A stretch of DNA of 64,000 nt from Clitoria ternatea (Eukaryota; Streptophyta; Magnoliopsida; Fabales; Fabaceae). The translations under genes were made by a program, and so were the position numbers. Positions 12,668 through 25,017 of this stretch are shown here, in pieces. Below the pieces are notes generated by a model. That model did no database searches, was not told where the DNA came from, and saw only the letters and a list, made by a program, of their open reading frames with translations. The stretch covers positions 1 through 64,000 of the forward strand of contig JAYKXN010000197.1 of NCBI GenBank assembly GCA_037962975.1, written 5' to 3'. Every line of letters begins with the position of its first letter. Within the stretch, counting starts at the first letter, position 1.

Positions 12668-12743
12668 CTTTTGCTATCAATTATCAATAGAAGATGATTA
12701 ATTCCCTTTTCCATTTATTGATAGTAAAGATCGATAGTAAAAG
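12668..12743 (+). repeat. Representative dyad (hairpin-forming) element of the B unit
   Basis: The outer arms 12668-12681 (CTTTTGCTATCAAT) and 12730-12743 (complement CTTTTACTATCGAT) pair at 12 of 14 positions. The inner arms 12682-12689 (TATCAATA) and 12716-12723 (TATTGATA) pair perfectly. The two stems are contiguous on the left side and separated by a 6-base bulge on the right. The dyad is well kept in marginal and left B units. In the 24-54 kb units the outer right arm is changed (GATCGATCATAAAAG), leaving mostly the inner stem. Confidence 0.6.
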
Positions 12744-15700
12744 AACCTCACAAAAATAATTAACAAATTATATATTATTAATAATTATATTCTTTTATTT
12801 TTTAAGGTTTATTTAGTAAGAGAATCGCGTAAGGGATCACATCAAGTCTTATTTGATCTATTTAATTTAAAATATATTTATTTTAATAAAAAATATGAAT
12901 AATATATTTTATTTTTCTTAGTTTTTTATGTATTTTCTCTTATCCCTTTACTGAGATGTGTTTTAGAATTTTTCTTATTAATTTTATATGACTTCTTTCA
13001 ATTTACAATGCGCATTGGTTATTTTATTCAATACATACTCTTATTAATTAATCTTAATACTATTTATATCAGTGGAATATGAAATAATCATTGATCTTTC
13101 TTCCTTATTATTCAATGTAATTTTAAAAGTATAGCAAGAATAATTGACAAGTTTAATATGTTTACCTAAAATAACTAAATTTCTTAAGAAACATAAAATA
13201 ACATAATATGTTGATAGAAAAAAGAAGTAGTGGGGAGACTTCTTTTCTTTTTAAAAGTTCTATACAATATTTATAAATACTTTTAATGTTGTTTCAGATT
13301 CCATACAATTATAGTACATAATAATTTTCGTGCGTGCGTATGTGCGTCCATGCATACGTGTGCATTTATGAAGTCTTTGTGAGTTTTTTAGTCGTTTTAT
13401 AACATGAATATTATTATTTTTACAAAGAGCATTCTTAAATGGATTCAGTCATCTTTGATATCAATTATATGTTATTATTTTTATAAATATTATTCTTAAT
13501 TAGATTCTCTCGCTTTCGCTATCAATTATCAATAGAAGATGATTAATTCACTTTTCCATTTATTGATAGTAAAGATCGATAGTAAAAGAATCAGACAAAA
13601 ATAATTAACGAATTATATATTATTAATAATTATATTCATTTATTTTTTAAAGTTTATTTAGTAAGAGAATCGCGTAAGCGATCACATCAAGTCTTATTAG
13701 ATCCATTTAATTTTAAAAATATTAATATTATTAAAAAATATAATATTATATTTTATTTTTCCTTAGTTTTTAATGTATTTTCTCTTATCCTTTTGATGAG
13801 ACGTGTTTTAGAATTTTTCTTGTTAATTTTATATGACTTCTTTCAATTTACAATGTGCATTGATTATTTTTTTCCACACATACCCTTATTAATTAGTATT
13901 AATACTATTTATATCAGTGGAATATGAAATAATCATTGATCTTTCTTCCTTGCTATTCAATGTAATTTTAAAAGTATACCAAGAATAATTGACAAGTTTA
14001 ATATGTTTACCAAAAATGACTAAATTTCTTAATAAACATAAAATAACATAATATGTTGATAGAAAAAGTGGTAGTGGCGAGACTTCTTTTCTTTTTAAAA
14101 GTTCTATAGAATATTTATAAATACTTTTAATGTTGTTTTAGATTCCACACAATAATAGTACATAATAATTTTTATGCGTTCGAACGTGCATCCATGCATG
14201 CGTGTGCATTTATGAAGTCTTTGAGTTTTTTAGTCGTTTTATAACGTGAATATTATTATTTTTACAAATAGCATTCTTAAATGGATTCAGTCACCTTTGA
14301 TATCAATTATATGTTATTATTTTTATAAATATTATTCTTAAATAGATTCTCTCACTTTTGCTATCAATTATCAATAGAAGATCATTAATTCCGTTTTCCA
14401 TTTAATGATAGTAAAGATCGATAATAAAAGAATCTGACAAAAATAATTAACAAATTATATATATTTTAATAATTATATTCTTTTATTTTTTAAGGTTTAT
14501 TTAGTAAGAAAATCGTGTAAGGGATCACAACAAGTCTTATATGAGGCATTTAATTTAAAATATATTTATTTTAATAAAAAATATAAATAATATATTCTAT
14601 TTTTCTTAGTTTTTTATGTATTTTCTCTTATCCCTTTTGTGAGACGTGTTTTAGAATTTTTGTTGTTAATTTTATATGACTTCTTTCAATTTACAATGTG
14701 CATTAAATATTTTTTTCAACACATAGTCTTTTTAATTAATCTTGAAACTATTTATATCAGTGGAATATGAAGTAATCATTGATCGTTCTTCCTTATTATT
14801 CATTCTAATTTTAAAAGTATACCAAGAATAATTGACAAATTTAATATGTTTACCTAAAATAACAAAATTTCTTAATAAACATAAAATAACATAATATGTT
14901 GATAGAAAAAGAAGTAGTGGCGAGACTTCCTTTCTTTTTAAAAGTTCTATACAATATTTATAAATACTTTTAATGTTGTTTCAGATTCCATACAATAATA
15001 GTACATAATAATTTTCGTGCGTGCGTATGTGCGTCCATGCATGCGTAGGCATTTATGAACTCTTTGTGAGTTTTTTAGTCGTTTTATAATGTGAGTGTTA
15101 TTATGTTTACAAACAGCATACTTAACTGGATTCAGTCATCTTTGATATCAATTATATGTTATTATTTTTATAAATATTATTCTTAATTAGATTCTCTCGC
15201 TTTTGCTATCAATCATCAATAGAAAATGATTAATTCACTTTTTCATTTATTGATAGTAAAGATCGATAGTAAAAGAATCAGACAAAAATAATTAACGAAT
15301 TATATATTATTAATAATTATATTCTTTTATTTTTTTAGGTTTATTTAGTAAGAGAATCGCGTAAGCGATCACATCAAGTCTTATTAGATCCATTTAATTT
15401 AAAAGATATTAATATTATTAAAAAATATAATATTTTATTTTATTTTTCCTTAGTTTTTAATGTATTTTTTCTTATCCTTTTTATGAGACGTGTTTTAGAA
15501 TTTTTCTTGTTAATTTTATATGACTTCTTTCAATTTACAATGTGTATTGATTATTTTTTTCAACACATACTCTTATTAATTAGTCTTAATACTATTTATA
15601 TCAGTGGAATATGAAATAATCATTAATCTTTCTTCCTTACTATTAAATGTAATTTTAAAAGTATACCAAGAATAATTGACAAGTTTAATATGTTTACCAA

Positions 15701-15860
15701 AAATGACTAAATTTCTTAATAAACATAAAATAACATAATATGTTGATAGAAAAAGAGGTAGTGGTGAGACTTGTTTTCTTTTTAAAAGTTTTATACAATA
15801 TTTATAAATACTTTTAATGTTGTTTTAGATTCCACACAATAATAGTACATAATAATTTTC

Positions 15861-15896
15861 GTGCGTGCGTACGTGCGTCCATGCATGCGTGTGCAT
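15861..15896 (+). repeat. Representative Z-prone, CpG-rich tract of the B unit
   Basis: A 36-bp run of alternating purine and pyrimidine (GTGCGTGCGTACGTGCG, then TCC, then ATGCATGCGTGTGCAT) with a single base out of register. It stands out in a background that is almost entirely A+T. It contains CATGCATG, which matches the plant RY motif bound by B3-domain factors, and ACGTG, the core of bZIP sites. A recognisable copy is present in every B unit. Left-handed DNA potential follows from the base pattern, and any function is inferred. Confidence 0.75.
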
Positions 15897-16327
15897 TTAT
15901 GAAGTCTTTGTGAGTTTTTTAGTCGTTTTATAACGTGAATATTATTATTTTTACAAATAGCATTCTTAAATGGATTCAGTCACCTTTGATATCAATTATA
16001 TGTTATTATTTTTATAAATATTATTCTTAATTAGATTCTCTCACTTTTGCTATCAATTATCAATAGAAGATGATTAATTCCCTTTTTCATTTATTGATAG
16101 TAAAGATCGATGGTAAAAGAATCGGACAAAAATAAATAACAAATTATATATTATTAATAATTATATTCCTTAATTTTTTAAGGTTTATTTAGTAAGAAAA
16201 TCGCGTAAGGGATCACATCAAGTCTTATTTGATCCATTTGATTTAAAAGATATTAATATTATTAAAAAAGATAATATTATATTTTATTTTTCCTTAGTTG
16301 TTAATGTATTTTTCTTATCCTTTTTAT

Positions 16328-16352
16328 GAGACGTGTTTTATATATTATTTTT
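16328..16352 (+). repeat. Short-unit marker 2 (same loss)
   Basis: GAGACGTGTTTTATATATTA: the same segment is missing as at 11.3 and 21.3 kb. Confidence 0.75.
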
Positions 16353-19300
16353 TTCAACACATACTCTTATTAATTAAGCTTGATACTATTTATATCAGTG
16401 GAATATAAAATAATCATGGATCTTTCTTCCTTATTATTCAATGTAATTTTAAAAGTATACCAAGAATAATTGACAAGTTTAATATGTTTACCTAAAATAA
16501 CTAAATTTCTTAAGAAACATAAAATAACATAATATGTTGATAGAAAAAGAAGTAGTGGCGAGACTTCTTTTCTTTTTAAAAGTTCTATAAAATATTTATA
16601 AATACTTTTAATGTTGTTTTAGATTCTACACAATAATAGTACATAATAATTTTCGTGCGTGCGTATGTGCGTCCATGCATGCGTGTGCATTTATGAAGTC
16701 TTTATGTGTTTTTTAGTCATTTTATAACGTGAATATTATTATTTTTACAAATAGCATTCTTAAATGGATTCAGTCACCTTTGATATCAATTATATGTTAT
16801 TATTTTTATAAATATTAATTAGATTCTCTCACTTTTGCTATTAATTATCAATAGAAGATGATTAATTCCATTTTCCATTTATTGATAGTAAAGATCGATA
16901 GTAAAAGAGTCAAACAAAAATAATTAATGAATTATAAATTATTAATTATCATATTGTTTTATTTTTTAAGGTTTATTTAGTAAGAAAATCACGTAAGGGA
17001 TCACAACAAGTCTTATTTGATGCATTTAATTTAAAATATATTTATTTTAATAAAAAATATAAATAATATATTTTATTTTTCTTAGTTTTTTATGTATTTT
17101 CTCTTATCCCTTTTGTGAGACGTGTTTTAGAATTTTTCTTGTTAATTTTATATGACTTCTCTAAATTTACAATGTGCATTAATTATTTTTTTAACACATA
17201 CTCTTTCTAATTAATCTTGAAACTATTTATATCAGTGGAATATGAAATAATCATTGATCGTTCTTCCTTATTTTTCATTGTAAATTTAAAAGTATACCAA
17301 GAATACTTGACAAATTTAATATGTTTACCTAAAATAACTAAATTTCTTAATAAACATAAAATAACATAATATGTTGATAGAAAAAGAAGCAGTGACGAGA
17401 CGTCTTTTCTTTTTAAAAGTTCTATAGAATATTTATAAATACTTTTAATGTTGTTTTAGATTCCATACATTAATAGTACATGATAATTTTCGTGCGTGCA
17501 TACGTGCGGCCATGCATGCGTGTGCATTTATGAAGTCTTTTCGAGTTTTTTAGTCGTTTTATAATGAGAATATTATTATTTTTACAAATAGCATTCTTAA
17601 ATGGATTCAGTCATCCTTGATATCAATTATATGTTATTATTTTTATAAATATTATTCTTAATTAGATTCTCTCACTTTTGTTATCAATTATCAATAGAAG
17701 ATGATTAATTCACTATTACATTTATTGATAGTAAAGATCGATAGTAAAAGAATCGGACAAAAATAATTAAAAAATTATATATTATTAATAATTATATTCT
17801 TTTATTTTTTAAGGTTTATTTAGTAAGAGAATCACGTAAGCGATCACATCAAGTCTTATTAGATCCATTTAATTTAACAGATATTAATATTATTAAAAAA
17901 TATAATATTATATTTATTTTTCCTTAGTTTTTAATGTATTTTCTCTTATCCTTTTTATGAGACGTGTTTTAGAATTTTTCTTGTTAATTTTATATGACTT
18001 CTTTCAATTTACAATGTGCATTGATTTTTTTTTCAACACATACCCTTATTAATTAGTCTTAATACTATTTATATCAGCAGAATATGAAATAATCATTGAT
18101 CTTTCTTCCTTACTAATCAATGTAATTTTAAAAGTGTACCAAGAATAATTGACAAGTTTAATATGTTTACCAAGAATGACTAAATTTCTTAATAAACATA
18201 AAATAACATAATATGTTGATAGAAAAAGAGGTAGTGGCGAGACTTTTTTTCTTTTTAAAAGTTCTATACAATATTTATAAATACATTTAATGTTGTTTCG
18301 GATTCCATACAATAATAGTACATAATAATTTTCGTGCGTGCGTATGTGCGTCCATGCATGCGTATGCATTTATGAAGTCTTTGTGAGTTTTTCGTCGTTT
18401 TATAATGTGAATATTATTATTTTTACAAACAGCATTCTTAAATGGATTCACTCATCTTTGATTATATGTTATTATTTTTATAAATATTATTCTTAATTAG
18501 ATTCTCTCGCTTTTGCTATCAATCATCAATAGAAGATGATTAACTTTCTTTTCCATTTATTGATAGTAAAGATCGATAGTAAAAGAATCAGACAAAAATA
18601 ATTAACGAATTATATATTATTAATAATTATATTCCTCTATTTTTTAAGGTTTATTTAGTAAGAGAATCGCGTAAGCGATCACATCAAGTCTTGTTAGATC
18701 CATTTAATTTAAAAGATATTAATATTATTAAAAAATATAATATTTTATTTTATTTTTCCTTACTTTTTAATGTATTTTCTCTTATCCTTTTTATGAGACG
18801 TGTTATAGAATTTTTCTTGTTAATTTTATATGACTTCTTTCAATTTACAATGTGCATTGATTATTTTTCTCAACACATACTCTTATTAATTAGTCTTAAT
18901 ACTATTTATATCAGTGGAAGATGAAATAATCATTGATCTTTCTTCCTTACTATTCAATATAATTTTAAAAGTATACCAAGAATAAATGACAAGTTTAATA
19001 TGTTTACCTAAAATGACTAAATTTCTTAATAAACATAAAATAACATAATATGTTGATAGAAAAAGAGGTAGTGGCGAGACTTGTTTTCTTTTTAAAAGTT
19101 TTATACAATATTTATAAATACTTTTAATGTTGTTTTAGATTCCACACAATAATAGTACATAATAATTTTCGTGCGTGCGTACGTGCGTCCATGCATGCGT
19201 GTGCATTTATGAAGTCTTTGTGAGTTTTTTAGTCGTTTTATAACGTGAATATTATTATTTTTACAAATAGCATTCTTAAATGGATTCAGTCACCTTTGAT

Positions 19301-21324
19301 ATCAATTATATGTTATTATTTTTATAAATATTATTCTTAATTACATTCTCTCACTTTTGCTATTAATTATCAATAGAAGATGATTAATTTCATTTTCCAT
19401 TTATTGATAGTAAAGATCAATAGTAAAAGAATCTGACGAAAATAATTAACAAATTATATATATTTTAATAATTATATTCTTTTATTTTTTAAGGTTTATT
19501 TAGTAAGAAAATCACGTAAGGGATCACAACAAGTCTTATTTGATGCATTTAATTTAAAATATATTATTTTAATAAAAAATATAAATAATATATTTTATTT
19601 TTCTTAGTTTTTTATGTATTTTCTCTTATCCCTTTTGTGAGACGTGTTTTAGAATTTTTCTTGTTAATTTTATATGACTTCTTTCAATTTACAATGTGCA
19701 TTAATTATTTTTTTCAACACATACTCTTTTTAATTAATCTTGAAACTATTTATATCAGTGGAATATGAAATAATCATTGATCGTTCTTCCTTATTTTTCA
19801 TTGTAAATTTAAAAGTATACCAAGAATAATTGACAAATTTAATATGTTTACCTAAAATAACAAAATTTCTTAATAAACATAAAATAACATAATATGTTGA
19901 TAGAAAAAGAAGTAGTGGCGAGACTTCTTTTCTTTTTAAAAGTTCTATACAGTATTTATAAATACTTTTAATGTTGTTTTAGATTCCGTACAATAATAGT
20001 ACATAATATTTTTCATGTCTGTGTACGTGTGTCCATGCATGCGTATGCTTTTATGAAGACTTTGTGAGTTTTTTAGTCGTTTTATAATGTGAATATCATT
20101 ATTTTTACAAACAGCATTCTTAAATGGATTCAGTCATCTTTGATATTAATTATATGTTATTATTTTTATAAATATTATTCTTAATTAGATTCCCTCGCTT
20201 TTGCTATCAATTATCAATAGAAGATGATTAATTCCCTTTTCCATTTATTGATAGTAAAGATCGATAGTAAAAGAGTCAAACAAAAATAATTAACGAATTA
20301 TATATTATTAATAATTATATTCTTTTTATCTTTAAGGTTTATTAAGTAAGAGAATCGCGTAAGCGATCACATCAAGTCTTGTTTGATCCATTTAATTTAA
20401 AAGATATTAATATTATTAAAAAATATAGTATTATATTTTACTTTCCAGAGTTTTTAATGTACGTTCTCTTATGCTTTTTATGAGACGTGTTTTAGAATTT
20501 TTCTTTTTAATTTTATATGACTTCTTTCAATTTACAATGTGCATTAGTTATTTTTTTCAACTCATACTCTTATTAATTAGTCTTAATACTATTTATATCA
20601 GTGGAATATGAAATAATCATTGATCTTTCTTCCTTATATTCAATGTAATTTTAAAAGTATACCAAGAATAATTGACAAGTTTAATATGTTTACCTAAAAT
20701 AGCTAAATTTCTTTATAAACATAAAATAACATAATATGTTGATAGAAAAAGAAGTAGTGGCGAGACTTCTTTTCTTTTTAAAAGTTCTATACAATATTTA
20801 TATATACTTCTAATGTTGTTCTGGATTCCATACAATAATAATACATAATAATTTTCATGCATGCGTACGTGCGTCCATGCATAGGTGTGCATTTTTGAAG
20901 TCTTTACGAGTTTTTTAGTCATTTTATAACGAGAATATAATTATTTTTTCAAATATCATTCTTAAATGGATTCAGTCATCTTTGATATCAATTATATATT
21001 ATTATTTTTATAAATATTATTCTTAATTAGATTCTCTCACTTTTGCTATCAATTATCAATAGTAGATGATTAATTCCCTTTTCCATTTATTGATAGTAAA
21101 GATCGATAGTAAAAGAATCTGACAAAAATAAATAACAAATTATATATTATTAATAATTATATTCCTTAATTTTTTAAGGTTTATTTAGTAAGAAAATCAC
21201 GTAAGGGATCACATCAAGTCTTATTTGATCTATTTAATTTAAAAGATATTAATATTATTAAGAAAGATAATATTATATTTTATTTTTCCTTAGTTTTTAA
21301 TGTATTTTCTCTTATCCTTTTTAT

Positions 21325-21352
21325 GAGACATGTTTTATATATTATTTTTTTC
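21325..21352 (+). repeat. Short-unit marker 3 (same loss)
   Basis: GAGACATGTTTTATATATTA: the junction has the same structure as marker 2, six units downstream of it. Confidence 0.75.
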
Positions 21353-24182
21353 AACACATACTCTTATTAATTAAGCTTGATACTATTTATATCAGTGGAA
21401 TATGAAATAATCATTGATCTTTCTTCCTTATTATTCAATGTAATTTTGAAAGTATACCAAAAATAATTGACAAGTTTAATGTGTTTACCTAAAATAACTA
21501 AATTTCTTAATAAACATAAAATAACATAATATGTTGATAGAAAAAGAAGCAGTGACGAGATGTCTTTTCTTTTTAAAGGTTCTATCGAATATTTATAAAT
21601 ACTTTTAATGTTGTTTTGGATTCCATACAATAATAGTACATGATAATTTTCGTGTGTGCGTACGTGCGTCCATGCATGCGTGTGTATTTATAAAGTCATT
21701 TCGAGTTTTTTAGTCGTTTTATAACGAGAATATTATTATTTTAACAAATAGCATTCTTAAATGGATTCAGTCATCTTTGATATCAATTATATGTTATTAT
21801 TTTTATAAATATTATTCTTAATTAGATTCTCTCACTTTTGCTATCAATTATCAATAGAAGATGATTAATTCCCTATTCCATTTAATGATAGTAAAGATCG
21901 ATAGTAAAAGAATCTGACAAAAATAATTAACAAATTTTATATTATTAATAATTGTATTCTTTTATTTTTTAAGGTTGTTTTAGTAAGAGAATCACGTAAG
22001 GGATCATATTAAGTCTTATTTGATCCATTTAATTTAAAATATATTTATTTTAATAAAAAATATAAATAATATATTTTATTTTTCCTCAATTTGTAATGTA
22101 TTTTCTCTTATCCTTTTTATGAGACGTGTTTTAGAATTTTTCTTGTTAATTTTATATGACTTCTTTCAATTTACAATGTGCATTGGTTAATTTATTCAAT
22201 ACGTACTCTTATTAATTAATCTTGATACTATTTATATCAGTGGAATATGAAATAATCATTGATCTTTCTTCCTTATTATTCAATGTAATTTTGAAAGTAT
22301 ACCAAAAATAATTGACAAGTTTAATGTGTGTCCCTAAAATAACTAAATTTCTTAATAAACATAAAATAACATAATATGTTGATAGAAAAAGAAGTAGTGA
22401 TGAGACATCTTTTCTTTTTAAAGGTTCTATAGAATATTTATAAATGCTTTTAATGTTGTTTTGGATTCCATACAATAATAGTACATGATAATTTCATGCG
22501 TGCGTACGTGCGTCCATGCATGCATGTGTATTTATGAAGTCATTTCGAGTTTTTTAGTCGTTTTATAACGAGAATATTATTATTTTAACAAATAGCATTC
22601 TTAAATAGATTCAGTCATCTTTGATATCAATTATATGTTATTATTTTTATAAATATTATTCTGAATTAGATTCTCTCACTTTTGCTATCAATTATCAATA
22701 GAAGATGATTAATTCCCTATTCCATTTAATGATAGTAAAGATCGATAGTAAAAGAATCTGACAAAAATAATTAACAAATTTTATATTATTAATAATTATA
22801 TTCTTTTATTTTTTAAGGTTTTTTTAGTAAGAGAATCACGTAAGGGATCATATCAAGTCTTATTTGATCCATTTAATTTAAAATATATTTATTTTAATAA
22901 AAAATATAAATAATATATTTTATTTTTCCTTAATTTGTAATGTATTTTTCTCTTATCCTTTTTATGAGACGTGTTTTAGAATTTTTCTTGTTAATTTTAT
23001 ATGACTTCTTTCAATTTATAATGTGCATTGGTTATTTTATTCAATACGTACTCTTATTAATTAATCTTGATACTATTTATATCAGTGGAATATGAAATAA
23101 TCATTGATCTTTCTTCCTTATTATTCAATGTAATTTTAAAAGTATACCAAGAATAATTGACAAGTTTAATATGTTTACCTAAAAAAACTAAATTTCTTAA
23201 GAAACATAAAATAACATAATATGTTGATAGAAAAAGAAGTAGTGGCGAGACTTCTATTCTTTCTAAAAGTTCTACAATATTTATAAATACTTTTAATGTT
23301 GTTTCGGATTCCATACAATAATAGTACATAATAATTTTCGTGCGTGCGTATGTGCGTCCAGGCATGCGTATGCATTTATGAAGTCTTTGTGAGTTTTTTA
23401 GTCGTTTTATAACGTGAATATTATTATTTTTACATAAAGCATTCTTAAATAGATTCAGTCATCTTTGATATCAATTATATGTTATTATTTTTATAAATAT
23501 TATTCTTAATTAGATTCTCTCACTTTTGCTATCAATTATCAATAGAAGATGATTAATTCTGTTTTCCATTTATTGATAGTAAAGATCAATAATAAAAGAA
23601 TCTGACAAAAATAATTAACAAATTATATATATTTTAATAATTATATTCTCTTATTTGTTAAGGTTTATTTAGTAAGAAAAACATGTAAGGGATCACAACA
23701 AGTCTTATTTGATGCATTTAATTTAAAATATATTTATTATAATAAAAATATAAATAATATATTTTATTTTTTTAGTTTTTAATGTATTTTCCCTTATCAC
23801 TTTTGTGAGACGTGTTTTGGAATTTTTCTTGTTAATTTTATATGACTTCTTTCAATTTACAATGTGCATTAATTATTTTTTTCAACACATACCCTTATTA
23901 ATTAGTCTTAACACTATTTATATCAGTGCAATATGAAATAATCATTGATCTTTCTTCCTTACTATTCAATGTAATTTTAAAAGTATACCAAGAATAATTG
24001 ACAAGTTTAATATTTTTACCAAAAATGACTAAATTTCTTAATAAACATAAAATAACATAATATGTTGATAGAAAAAGAGGTAGTGGCGATACTTCTTTTC
24101 TTTTTAAAAGTTCTATACAATATTTATAAATACCTTTTATGTTGTTTTAGATTCCACACAATAATAGTACATAATAATTTTC

Positions 24183-25017
24183 GTGCGTGCGTACGTGCGT
24201 CCATGCATGCGTGTGCTTTTATGAAGTATTTGTGAGTTTTTTAGTCGTTTTATAACGTGAATATTATTATTTTTACAAATAGCATTCTTAAATGGATCTT
24301 TGATATCAATTATATGTTATTATTTTTATAAATATTATTCTTAATTAGATTCTCTCACTTTTGCTATCAATTATCAATAGAAGATCATTAATTTCGTCTA
24401 CGATTTATTGTTAGTAAAGATCGATAATAAAAGAATCTGACAAAAATAATTAGCAAATTATATATATTTTAAAAACTATATTCCTTTATTTCTTAAGGTT
24501 TATTTATTAAGTAAATCGCGTAAGGGATCACAACAAGTCTTATTTGATGCATTTAATTTAAAATATATTTATTATAATAAAAATATAAATAATATATTTT
24601 ATTTTTCTGAGTTTTTTATGTATTTTCTCTTATCCCTTTTGTGAGACGTGTTTTAAAATTTTTCTTGTTAATTTTATATGACTTTTTTCAATTTACAATG
24701 TGCATTGATTATTTTTTTCAACACATACCCTTATTAATTAGTCTTAATACTATTTATATCAGTGCAATATGAAATAATCATTGATCTTTCTTCCTTACTA
24801 TTCAATGTAATTTTAAAAGTATACCAAGAATAATTGACAAGTTTAATATGTTAACCTAAAATAACTAAATTTCTTAATAAACATAAAATAACATAATATG
24901 TTGATAGAAAAAGAAGTAGTGGCGAGACTTCTATTCTTTTTAAAAGTTCTATACAATATTTATAAATACTTTTAATGTTGATCGGGTTCCATACAATAAT
25001 AGTACATAATAATTTTC
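24183..25017 (+). repeat. B unit type 'a', first copy
   Basis: Marked by AATTTCGTCTACGATTTATTG, TTTTAAAAACTATATTCC and TTTCTGAGTTTTTTATG. An almost identical unit lies twelve units (about 10 kb) downstream at about 34.16-34.99 kb. The similarity extends upstream into the preceding unit, where both have GTCTTAACACTATTTAT. Confidence 0.7.

Larger units (their letters stand above)
9958..24182 (+). repeat. B2 subfamily, left section with a six-unit period
   Basis: About 17 units of roughly 840 bp, more diverged from each other than the centre. Three units share the same loss of about 45-50 bp downstream of GAGAC(A/G)TGTTT, at about 11315-11340, 16328-16352 and 21325-21352. The markers are 5013 and 4997 bp apart, which is six units. 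The adjacent units with tracts near 21655 and 22498 are a recent tandem pair sharing CCCTATTCCATTTAATGATAG and GTCATTTCGAG. Confidence 0.8.

Noticed and set aside
10560..23375. Family of 66-107 codon minus-strand frames beginning M-H-T-H-A-W-T-H as a conserved protein
   Set aside because: The frame recurs only because the DNA unit recurs. It is broken by stops or frameshifts in most units, its His/Thr/Ala start is a translation of the alternating GTGCGTGC tract, and no domain is visible.
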